Assembly (NCBI GenBank): GCA_903845455.1
Contig: CAIMXN010000169.1
Location: 1-8,268, forward strand
Source: an uncultured beta proteobacterium
GTDB lineage: Bacteria > Pseudomonadota > Gammaproteobacteria > Burkholderiales > Burkholderiaceae
Direction of reading: 5' to 3'
DNA length: 8,268 bases
The notes beneath the pieces are model-generated. The model was not told the origin of the DNA, searched no databases, and saw only the letters and a list, made by a program, of their open reading frames with translations. The first letter of the stretch is position 1, and every line of letters starts with the position of its first letter. Positions 1 to 6,626 of this stretch are shown here, in pieces. Position numbers and translations under genes: made by a program.

Positions 1-2163
1 ATCACGATCCAGACCTAGCGTTAACTGAGTCATATCGTTAGAGCCAATTGAGAAACCATCAAAGTGTTCAAGGAACTGATCAGCCAAAATCGCATTCGAC
101 GGAATCTCGCACATCATGATGAGGCGTAAGCCATTAACACCCCGCTTGAGACCCAACTTCTCCATCATGTCGATGACGCGTTCAGCTTGCTTGATCGTGC
201 GCACAAATGGCACCATGATCTCTACGTTATCAAGGCCCATTTCTTCACGCACACGCTTCATTGCGGCACATTCCATAGCGAAAGCCTCGCCAAAGTCTGC
301 AGAAACATAACGAGATGCACCACGGAAGCCTAACATTGGGTTTTCTTCATCAGGTTCGTAGCGTGATCCACCAATGAGTTTCTTGTACTCATTTGACTTA
401 AAGTCAGACAAACGCACAATCACTGGCTTTGGATAGAAGGCCGCAGCAATGGTTGCTACACCCTCAACCAATTTATCTTCATAGAACTGACGTGGACTTG
501 CATAACCACGAGCCACACTCTCAACCGCACGCTTCAGATCTGGATCAATATTTGGATACTCTAATACTGCCCGTGGATGCACGCCAATATAGTTATTGAT
601 AATGAACTCAAGACGCGCTAGACCAACGCCCGCATTCGGAATCTGACAGAAGTCAAATGCCAACTGTGGGTTACCGATGTTCATCGTGATCTTCACTGGG
701 ATCTCAGGCAAGACACCACGGGAAATTTCAGTGACTTCAGTTTCGATCAAGCCATCATAGATATGACCTTCATCACCTTCTGCACAAGACACGGTCACCA
801 TCATGCCATCTTGTAAGTGCTCAGTGGCATCACCGCAACCCACTACTGCAGGAACGCCTAGCTCACGGGCAATAATCGCAGCATGACAAGTACGACCACC
901 GCGATTGGTAATAATCGCAGCAGCACGCTTCATCACAGGTTCCCAGTTAGGATCCGTCATATCAGCAACCAAGACATCGCCAGGCTGAACACGATCCATT
1001 TCGCTTGGATCCCGAATCACACGGACAGGGCCTGCACCAATCTTTTGGCCAATTGCACGGCCTTTGGCTAAAACTTTAGAGCTGCCTTTCAACTTGTAGC
1101 GCATCTCTACCTGGCCAGCAGCTTGACTCTTCACAGTCTCAGGACGAGCTTGCAAGATATAAATTCGGCCATCTTGGCCATCTTTACCCCACTCAATATC
1201 CATTGGACGGCCATAGTGCTTTTCGATGATGACAGCATATTTAGCTAATTCAGTAATGTCGGCATCTTCTAAAGAGAAACGATTACGTTTTTCTGGAGTG
1301 ACATCAACGGTTTGTACTTTCTGTGCAGAGCCTGCTGGAGCAAACTGCATCTGAATTAATTTCGACCCTAAAGAGCGACGGATAATCGCTTTTTTATCTT
1401 GCGCTAAAGTGGTTTTAAAAACATAGAACTCATCAGGATTAACAGCGCCCTGTACAACCGTCTCACCCAAGCCATAGCTTGAGGTAATAAAGACCACATC
1501 TTCAAAACCAGACTCTGTATCCAAAGTAAACATCACACCGGCTGCGCCCAAATCAGAACGCACCATGCGTTGAATACCAGCAGACAAAGCCACTTCCGCA
1601 TGAGCAAAGCCTTTATGAACCCGATAAGAGATAGCGCGGTCGTTATAAAGCGATGCAAATACTTCACGAATCTTTTTCAGAACATCATCAATGCCCTCAA
1701 CGTTGAGGAAAGTCTCTTGCTGACCAGCAAAAGAGGCATCTGGCAAATCTTCGGCAGTCGCCGATGAACGTACTGCAAATGAACCTTTACCAGAACCATC
1801 CAAACTCTTAAAAGCTGTGCGAATCTCTTCGTCTAAACGCGCTTGAAACGGTGCGGTCTCGATCCAATTACGAATTTCGGCACCAGCTTGGGCAAGTGCG
1901 CGTACATCATCAATATTAAGATTTTCTAAGCGCTGCTGAATGCGCTCAGTCAGATTGTTATGCCGTAAGAAATCACGGAAAGCCAAGGCAGTTGTGGCAA
2001 AACCGGTTGGCACACGAACGCCGGCCGAGGCCAACTGAGAAATCATTTCACCAAGAGAGGCATTCTTACCGCCAACGGACTCAACATCTGTCATCCGAAG
2101 CTGCTCAAAAGGTAAAACATAGGCATTAGCCACACTACTATTTTGTTGCTGTTGGTTGGACAT
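1..2163 (-). CDS. ppsA: Phosphoenolpyruvate synthase (pyruvate, water dikinase), C-terminus cut by window edge
   Basis: This cytoplasmic enzyme makes PEP from pyruvate, ATP and water (AMP and phosphate released), the committed step into gluconeogenesis from three-carbon substrates. The frame is open for 721 codons from the ATG at 2163 to the left edge, so the 3' end is missing; the family is usually about 790-800 residues. Visible in order are the N-terminal ATP-binding domain (GGKNASLGEM at 31-40; VRSSATAEDLPDASFAGQQE at 131-150), the swivelling phosphohistidine domain (GGRTCHAAIIARELG, with His427 as the phosphocarrier and Thr425 as the predicted regulatory site), and the TIM-barrel PEP/pyruvate domain (ARLEF around 516-520; GSNDMTQLTLGLDRD at 707-721). 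The end carrying the family's catalytic Cys lies outside. An AGAGAG ribosome site sits 6 nt before the ATG. The gene is divergent from its regulator ppsR. The identification is near certain. Confidence 0.97.
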   Translation of the reverse strand, partial: MSNQQQQNSSVANAYVLPFEQLRMTDVESVGGKNASLGEMISQLASAGVRVPTGFATTALAFRDFLRHNNLTERIQQRLENLNIDDVRALAQAGAEIRNWIETAPFQARLDEEIRTAFKSLDGSGKGSFAVRSSATAEDLPDASFAGQQETFLNVEGIDDVLKKIREVFASLYNDRAISYRVHKGFAHAEVALSAGIQRMVRSDLGAAGVMFTLDTESGFEDVVFITSSYGLGETVVQGAVNPDEFYVFKTTLAQDKKAIIRRSLGSKLIQMQFAPAGSAQKVQTVDVTPEKRNRFSLEDADITELAKYAVIIEKHYGRPMDIEWGKDGQDGRIYILQARPETVKSQAAGQVEMRYKLKGSSKVLAKGRAIGQKIGAGPVRVIRDPSEMDRVQPGDVLVADMTDPNWEPVMKRAAAIITNRGGRTCHAAIIARELGVPAVVGCGDATEHLQDGMMVTVSCAEGDEGHIYDGLIETEVTEISRGVLPEIPVKITMNIGNPQLAFDFCQIPNAGVGLARLEFIINNYIGVHPRAVLEYPNIDPDLKRAVESVARGYASPRQFYEDKLVEGVATIAAAFYPKPVIVRLSDFKSNEYKKLIGGSRYEPDEENPMLGFRGASRYVSADFGEAFAMECAAMKRVREEMGLDNVEIMVPFVRTIKQAERVIDMMEKLGLKRGVNGLRLIMMCEIPSNAILADQFLEHFDGFSIGSNDMTQLTLGLDRD

Positions 2164-2269
2164 AAAATACTCTCTAAAGATAAGGAAACTGGTCTAGCGG
2201 CCGCACAAAATGGGGCATACTTCATTAACTTTCTATTGTAGTGCTGACCTCGACTTTTAAGCCATTCTC
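2164..2269. promoter_or_regulatory. Divergent ppsA/ppsR intergenic promoter region
   Basis: This 106-bp gap separates the start codons of two divergently read genes, so both promoters must lie here or within the opposite gene. On the minus strand a TACAAT (2235-2240) is a plausible -10 box for ppsA, about 70 bp upstream of its ATG, but I see no good -35 at 16-18 bp. For ppsR no convincing -10/-35 pair is visible. The ppsA ribosome-binding site AGAGAG (2170-2175) is clear, while ppsR has only a weak one. An 8-bp GCGGCCGC palindrome at 2197-2204 sits in the ppsA leader and may be chance. That promoters are present is inferred from the layout; the exact boxes are uncertain. Confidence 0.45.
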
Positions 2270-3097
2270 ATGACCACCCAAACCCGTATTGTTTTTATTG
2301 TTTCTGACGGTACCGGCATTACTGCCGAGAACTTCAGTCAGTCGATTTTGGCCCAATTTGAGGCCACTTTTAAGCATATTCGCGTGCCTTTCGTAGATAG
2401 CCTTGATAAGGCTCATGATGCCGTCAGTAACATCAATCAAGCAGCCTCCAAATATGGGGTACCACCGATTGTTTTCACCACTTTGGTGAATCCAGAACTC
2501 AATGCCATCGTAGGCAAAGCAAATGGGTTGATTTTGGATATGTTCCAGACCTTCGTTGCGCCCCTTGAAAATGCCTTGGGCATCAAATCGACGCACGCCA
2601 TGAACCGCCTGCACCACAATGCAGATACAGATGCATATCGGAATCGGATTGAAGCCATCAACTACTCGCTAGCCCACGACGATGGTCAATCAAACAAAAA
2701 CCTGGCAGAGGCAGATGTCATCCTAGTAGGAATTTCTCGGGTGGGTAAAACGCCAACCAGTCTTTACTTGGCAATGCAATATGGACTAAAAGCGGCTAAC
2801 TATCCCCTCATCCCAGAAGACTTTGAACGAGGACAACTCCCTAAAGACCTCATCCCCTATCGTAATAAGATTTTTGGTCTGATGATTGATGCAGACAGGC
2901 TATCGCAAATTCGCAATGAACGGCGTCCAGGTAGCAACTATGCCAAACTTGAAAATTGCCGCTATGAGATTAATGAGGCTACTTCAATGATGAAAAAGGA
3001 ATCTATTCCTTGGGTCGTTACCACCAGCAAATCTATTGAGGAAATTGCTACCACTGTCTTGCAGGCGATCAAATCTGATAAAACCATTCTGGGCTAG
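2270..3097 (+). CDS. ppsR: PEP synthase regulatory protein (bifunctional kinase/pyrophosphorylase, DUF299 family)
   Basis: In characterised members this protein inactivates PEP synthase by ADP-dependent phosphorylation of a threonine two residues from the catalytic histidine, and reactivates it by phosphate-dependent removal that yields pyrophosphate. The 275-residue product has the family's usual length. The N-terminus (TRIVFIVSDGTGITAENF, residues 5-22) is the diagnostic DUF299 opening. A P-loop-like GISRVGKT is at 154-161, followed by the conserved TPTSLYLA stretch. The C-terminal part has RRPGSNYAKLENC (218-230) and TTSKSIEEIA (251-260), both typical. The ATG at 2270 gives the standard family N-terminus, although the Shine-Dalgarno is weak. 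The divergent placement next to ppsA, whose Thr425/His427 are the expected targets, supports the assignment strongly. The gene converges on the amidohydrolase downstream. Confidence 0.96.
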   Translation: MTTQTRIVFIVSDGTGITAENFSQSILAQFEATFKHIRVPFVDSLDKAHDAVSNINQAASKYGVPPIVFTTLVNPELNAIVGKANGLILDMFQTFVAPLENALGIKSTHAMNRLHHNADTDAYRNRIEAINYSLAHDDGQSNKNLAEADVILVGISRVGKTPTSLYLAMQYGLKAANYPLIPEDFERGQLPKDLIPYRNKIFGLMIDADRLSQIRNERRPGSNYAKLENCRYEINEATSMMKKESIPWVVTTSKSIEEIATTVLQAIKSDKTILG

Positions 3098-3115
3098 ATG
3101 GGTGTTTTTTGAAGA

Positions 3116-3139
3116 CCGTTTGCGACCCAAAGCAAACGG
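3116..3139. terminator. Perfect 8-bp hairpin downstream of ppsR, no T tract
   Basis: CCGTTTGC (3116-3123) is exactly complementary to GCAAACGG (3132-3139) with an 8-nt loop. It lies 18 bp after the ppsR stop. No T run follows it on either strand, so it is not a textbook intrinsic terminator. A T6 run at 3105-3110 precedes it on the plus strand. It could stabilise the 3' end of the ppsR transcript or act together with the neighbouring UUCG hairpin in the convergent intergenic region. The structure is seen directly; the role is inferred. Confidence 0.5.
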
Positions 3140-3144
3140 CCATG

Positions 3145-3166
3145 AAAAACCACCCGAAGGTGGTTT
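3145..3166 (-). terminator. UUCG-loop intrinsic terminator of the amidohydrolase gene
   Basis: Read on the minus strand, an 8-bp stem AAACCACC / GGTGGTTT (3159-3166 with 3147-3154) closes a TTCG tetraloop, and the stem's final Ts run into a T5 tract (3145-3149). This is the classic form of a Rho-independent terminator, with the very stable C(UUCG)G loop. It begins 23 bp after the stop codon of the minus-strand amidohydrolase. On the plus strand the same stem has a CGAA loop and only a weak T-poor tail, so it would stop ppsR transcripts less well. Confidence 0.8.
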
Positions 3167-3188
3167 AGTTACCTAAGCCACTTCAAGC

Positions 3189-4985
3189 TTAATGACTATG
3201 AACTCCTTTCAAAGCTGCCCCTCCTAGGTCTTTGTGCTCTGAAGGATCAATCGCAGCAATTTCTTTGAGAAATTTTGCAGTATCAATCTTCTTGCCTCCA
3301 AGCCAGGTTCCTTGAACTTTGACTTTTTCCATGATCTCATTAGGATTCACAGTAGTAATATCCGCAGAAAGTTCCACCAAGTCAGCATACTTACCCACCT
3401 CAAGAGAGCCGATTTCTTTATCACGTTTTAGCTGATACGCGCCATTGATAGTAGAAGCTTTGAGCGCCTGATTCAAGGTAACTGCCTGATTAGCGCCATG
3501 TACCTTACCAGAGTCAGTGGTACGAGTCACCATGTGCTGAATATTCCTCAAAGTATCTGGTGGAGATACTGAACCATCGTTATGAAATGAAGTATGGATA
3601 TTGGTCTTAAATGCATCATTAGCGCGTTGCCACTGAGCACCATACTCAGGCTTAAACATTGTTCCATCCAATAAATCACCCCAATAGATATATTGGAAAG
3701 GAGCCAACGAAACAGTTACACCAAGACTTTCTGCACGTTTAAATTGGTCTGCACGTGCCGCACCCAAGTGCTCAACACGCCAACGATGATCAGCGCCAAT
3801 GAGATTGTATTTATTCAGAGCGTACTCATAGGCATCTAAAACTACATCGAATCCCACATCACCATTACAGTGGAATGCCATCTGATAACCCATGGGGGTG
3901 TATTTATCAAGCAACTCATCAAGCTCTAAGCGCGTATAGTTCATGCCTTTTTCACCAAGTGGCCCCAGAATGATGTCGGCGTTCCGAATCCGCTCATTAT
4001 CCAAATACCCAAAGCTTTGAGCAACGCTTCCCAACCAAGGGGTGCCATCAGCCCAGAGTTTGATGCCATTTTTGCGAACCATACTAGGATCTGGCCAGGT
4101 GACTTGAGCGCCTGCATCAGAATCAACAGCCATGTGATAAACATCTATTCTCATAGGGCTATTAGGTACAGAAGCAAGCGCTAAGTAGCCCTTATACATA
4201 CCTGTGCTGTATGTATGCTCCGAAGTAGAGGTAATTCCAAAAGAAGCCATATAGGCATACCACTCTGCTCCAGAGAGCAATAGATGAGGAATAGCCTTAG
4301 GAAGGATCGGACCCGCAACAGCAATGATGGCAGCAGTCTCATTTGCAACGCCGTTAGATGTACCGTCTTTGTTACGGCCATAACTACCGCCAACTGGATT
4401 AGCGGGCGGTTTGCCATCCTTCCAACCCAAAAGCTTCACAGATGCAGAGTTGAAATAAACTGCGTGACCAGAATTGTCTATTACTAGGACGGAACGGCCG
4501 CTTGGGGTTAACTTGTCGAGCACACCTTTTGTCGGCATCGGTGCTTGTTGTAGCAATCGATCAAGGCCATTAAATACTAATGGCACACCAGCGGGAGCCT
4601 CTTTATCTGCTTTTAAAATTTTAGCCTGGACATCTGCCCAGGTTTTATAGCCAACGTAAGGTGCAATCCAATATGCTGGTGCCTGAGTTGTAATTCCTGA
4701 AAGGAAAGGGTGATTATGTGGATCAATAAACCCAGGCATCAATACTGTTGCACCTAGATCTTTTACCGTTGCATTAGGGGCTGATGAACGCACATCCTGA
4801 AGCGATCCAATGGCGGTAATTTTCTTGGTATCTGAATCAAAAGCAATGGCTTCTGCGCGTGGATTTTTTTCATCCATCGTAATAATAGTGGAGGCTTTAA
4901 GGATCTGTGTTTCGGCTAGCGCGAAATTTGATAGGCAGTAAACAGAAACTAAAAGCAAAATTTTCAAAAGTGACTTGCAGTTCAT
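3189..4985 (-). CDS. Secreted metal-dependent amidohydrolase, YtcJ/NfdA-like (Amidohydro_3 family)
   Basis: This is a predicted hydrolase of C-N bonds of unknown substrate; relatives include YtcJ-type proteins and N-substituted formamide deformylase. From the ATG at 4985 it has 598 residues. A signal peptide is plain: charged start, hydrophobic core ILLLVSVYCL, and a likely cleavage after ALA at residue 24, so it should act in the periplasm or outside. Metal-site signatures of the amidohydrolase fold are present: DPHNHP (His90 and His92), a candidate bridging Lys309 in GIKLWADG, His372 in FHCNGD, His406 in RVEHLG and Asp470 in FHNDGS. An in-frame TTG at 4991 would add two residues, but the AGGA at 4993-4996 is correctly spaced (7 nt) only for the ATG. 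It stands alone between ppsR (convergent) and the methyltransferase (223 bp upstream), with its own terminator. No partner gene hints at the substrate. Confidence 0.9.
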   Translation of the reverse strand: MNCKSLLKILLLVSVYCLSNFALAETQILKASTIITMDEKNPRAEAIAFDSDTKKITAIGSLQDVRSSAPNATVKDLGATVLMPGFIDPHNHPFLSGITTQAPAYWIAPYVGYKTWADVQAKILKADKEAPAGVPLVFNGLDRLLQQAPMPTKGVLDKLTPSGRSVLVIDNSGHAVYFNSASVKLLGWKDGKPPANPVGGSYGRNKDGTSNGVANETAAIIAVAGPILPKAIPHLLLSGAEWYAYMASFGITSTSEHTYSTGMYKGYLALASVPNSPMRIDVYHMAVDSDAGAQVTWPDPSMVRKNGIKLWADGTPWLGSVAQSFGYLDNERIRNADIILGPLGEKGMNYTRLELDELLDKYTPMGYQMAFHCNGDVGFDVVLDAYEYALNKYNLIGADHRWRVEHLGAARADQFKRAESLGVTVSLAPFQYIYWGDLLDGTMFKPEYGAQWQRANDAFKTNIHTSFHNDGSVSPPDTLRNIQHMVTRTTDSGKVHGANQAVTLNQALKASTINGAYQLKRDKEIGSLEVGKYADLVELSADITTVNPNEIMEKVKVQGTWLGGKKIDTAKFLKEIAAIDPSEHKDLGGAALKGVHSH

Positions 4986-5208
4986 TATCAAATCCTAATA
5001 TTTGGGTTAATTAATATTTAGGGATACCAAATAGCTACCTTGGCATATGCGCGCAGAAAAAACTCCTTAGCGACTGGAAATAATACATTTAAATTGTGAG
5101 GTAACTATAAAAATCACGCGCATCATAAAAGGTTAGTATTTCCCATTAATTAACCATTAAAAGTCTCTGATTTAGCCAACTGTAGCCCTATGGAAAAAAG
5201 TTTGCTAC
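4986..5208 (-). promoter_or_regulatory. AT-rich leader/promoter region of the amidohydrolase
   Basis: This 223-bp gap is visibly AT-rich and encodes nothing I recognise. It separates the stop of the RNA methyltransferase from the amidohydrolase start, long enough to hold a separate promoter. On the minus strand ATGTATTAT around 5090-5098 resembles a -10 element, but no good -35 is spaced from it. The AGGA ribosome site at 4993-4996 is clear. An 11-bp inverted repeat lies within the region and is listed separately. After the methyltransferase stop there is a T6 run on the minus strand (5193-5198), but no strong stem precedes it, so the upstream operon's terminator is not evident. Confidence 0.4.
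5005..5155. repeat. 11-bp inverted repeat pair upstream of the amidohydrolase
   Basis: GGTTAATTAAT at 5005-5015 and its exact reverse complement ATTAATTAACC at 5145-5155 bracket 129 bp of AT-rich sequence. Each copy contains the palindrome TTAATTAA. They could be paired operator sites for a dimeric regulator of the amidohydrolase. In sequence this AT-rich they could also be coincidence. The repeat itself is seen directly; function is unproven. Confidence 0.45.
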
Positions 5209-6033
5209 TCAACCACGCCTTGCGCGGACTGTCTCAAATAGGCAAATAGCGGCTGCAGTTGAAACATTTAATGACTCCACGCGGGGATCAATCGGAATAG
5301 AGACTCCTTTGGCTTGTGCTAGGAACTCTTCAGAAATACCCTGCCCTTCACTACCCATTAGCCAGGCAACTGGATGGATTAATTCCTTTGTCAAACTGTA
5401 GATATCGCTTGCACCATCTGCGGTAGCAGCCATCAATTGGGCTGTAACTGCACTTAAGACTTGCTGAGTAGACCAGCCTTCATACAGATCTAATAGGCGG
5501 TGTGCACCCATACCAGCGCGTAACACTTTGTTTGACCATAAATGTGCGCAACCAGAAACTGCAATTACCTGAGTAAAACCAGCTGCGGCTGCAGTGCGCA
5601 AAATTGAACCTACGTTGCCCGCATCCTGTATGCGATCCAGTATCAAAACATCACCAGCCAAGGTGGAAATAGATTGGGGTGGATTGATACAAGATTGGGG
5701 AAGATTTAACAAGCCTGCAAGATGAGGTGCATTAGTCAGCTCACTCAATAAATCCCAAAGAGCAGCATCCAATTGATAGATATGCGTGTCTGGACAGATT
5801 TCTAAATGCGCATATACCGCCTGACAAATCTCAGGGTTTTTAAAACCTAATTCAGAGGTGAGCAAAGCCGTCAGAGCTGGATCACCAACCCAAGTTTGGA
5901 CGAGGTGAATCCCTTCTAGCAGGGCTTGACCACTAGCGATGCGAGCCTTCTGACCCTTCGAACCCGTAGCCTGCAAAAGTCGTAACTCTTTAAATAAAGG
6001 ATTTTCTTTTGAGGAGATGAGTTCTATTTTCAT
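5209..6033 (-). CDS. SpoU/TrmH-family RNA 2'-O-methyltransferase
   Basis: This is a predicted S-adenosylmethionine-dependent ribose methyltransferase acting on rRNA or tRNA in the cytoplasm; the exact nucleotide cannot be told from sequence alone. The 274-residue product has an N-terminal substrate-binding region (about 1-120) and a C-terminal SPOUT knot. The three motifs are present: motif 1 LDRIQDAGNVGSILRTAAAAG (132-152, with Asn140 and Arg146), motif 2 MGSEGQGIS (226-234) and motif 3 IPIDPRVESLNVSTAAAI (246-263, with Glu253 and Asn256). Its layout resembles RlmB- and TsnR-like enzymes. The ATG overlaps the rnhB stop in an ATGA, and the nearest purine-rich stretch (GAGG) is 13 nt upstream, so translation is probably coupled to rnhB. 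It is the last gene of the lpxA-lpxB-rnhB transcript in this window. Confidence 0.93.
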   Translation of the reverse strand: MKIELISSKENPLFKELRLLQATGSKGQKARIASGQALLEGIHLVQTWVGDPALTALLTSELGFKNPEICQAVYAHLEICPDTHIYQLDAALWDLLSELTNAPHLAGLLNLPQSCINPPQSISTLAGDVLILDRIQDAGNVGSILRTAAAAGFTQVIAVSGCAHLWSNKVLRAGMGAHRLLDLYEGWSTQQVLSAVTAQLMAATADGASDIYSLTKELIHPVAWLMGSEGQGISEEFLAQAKGVSIPIDPRVESLNVSTAAAICLFETVRARRG

Positions 6034-6626
6034 GATTTGCTAAGCGCCTCTAATACATTTCGTACTGGCGAAAAGCTCCGGCGGTGTTCTTCACAAATAC
6101 CAAATTCTTTTAAGGCTGCAAAATGCGCTGCAGTTGGATAACCCATGTGCTGAGCAAAACCATACTGCGGAAAACGCTCATGCAAGATGACCATCTGACG
6201 ATCACGGGTGACTTTTGCCAAAATCGATGCTGCTGAAATCGCTGGCTCTGTAGCATCACCTTTAATAATCGCCTCTGCAGCTATTGGTAACTCAGGACAA
6301 CGGTTACCATCAATCAGCGCTTTATCAGGCCACGAGCCTAATCTAGTCGCTAGATCTTCAACGGCACGTCGCATAGCCAACATCGTTGCCTGCAGAATAT
6401 TAATATCGTCTATCTCCTCTGGACTAGCCTCACCAATCCCCCAAGCTTTTGCTTTAAGCATAATTTGTGCAAACAAATACTCTCTTTTTGCTGGCGTGAG
6501 TTTCTTGGAGTCTTTCAGTCCCTCAATCGGATTGGCTGGATCAAGTACGACTGCACCAGCAACCACCGAACCCACTAAAGGGCCTCGACCCGCCTCATCC
6601 ACACCACAAACCCAAATCGTACTCAT
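6030..6626 (-). CDS. rnhB: Ribonuclease HII
   Basis: RNase HII cleaves the RNA strand of RNA-DNA hybrids and nicks at single ribonucleotides misincorporated in DNA, starting ribonucleotide excision repair. The 198-residue product matches the usual length. All four acidic catalytic residues expected from the E. coli enzyme are visible: Asp10 and Glu11 in GVDEAGRGPLVGS, Asp106 in LIDGNR and Asp124 in IKGDATEPAISAASILAKVTRD. The GRGPLVGS segment belongs to the GRG motif that recognises the RNA-DNA junction in type 2 enzymes. The ATG at 6626 overlaps the lpxB stop by 4 bp, and the stop overlaps the methyltransferase start by 4 bp. It therefore sits in the middle of a translationally coupled operon. 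Placement next to lpxB is common in proteobacteria. Confidence 0.97.
   Translation of the reverse strand: MSTIWVCGVDEAGRGPLVGSVVAGAVVLDPANPIEGLKDSKKLTPAKREYLFAQIMLKAKAWGIGEASPEEIDDINILQATMLAMRRAVEDLATRLGSWPDKALIDGNRCPELPIAAEAIIKGDATEPAISAASILAKVTRDRQMVILHERFPQYGFAQHMGYPTAAHFAALKEFGICEEHRRSFSPVRNVLEALSKS

Noticed and set aside
116..1767. Short plus-strand open frames within 116-1767
   Set aside because: All are antisense to the continuous ppsA frame, which carries recognisable PEP synthase motifs throughout.
2225..2661. Two overlapping minus-strand open frames (130 and 74 residues) inside ppsR
   Set aside because: Both are antisense to a strongly conserved DUF299 gene, resemble no family I recognise and are explained as shadows of it.
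3080..3110. Possible weak terminator for ppsR: AAAACCAT pairing with ATGG and TTTT before a T6 run
   Set aside because: The stem is only 4+4 bp with a 3-nt bulge and overlaps the stop codon, too weak to call without folding or 3'-end data.
5024..5044. CCAA...TTGG imperfect palindrome upstream of the amidohydrolase
   Set aside because: Only four or five pairs match around a mismatched centre, which is expected by chance in a region of this size.
5176..5208. GTAGC/GCTAC hairpin with a T6 run just after the methyltransferase stop
   Set aside because: The 5-bp stem has a long loop containing the T run itself, which is not the form of an intrinsic terminator.
4986..5208. Mobile element remnant or small RNA gene in the AT-rich gap
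   Set aside because: No transposase fragment, target-site duplication, or strong stem followed by a T tract is visible. The inverted repeats are short and do not look like insertion-sequence ends.
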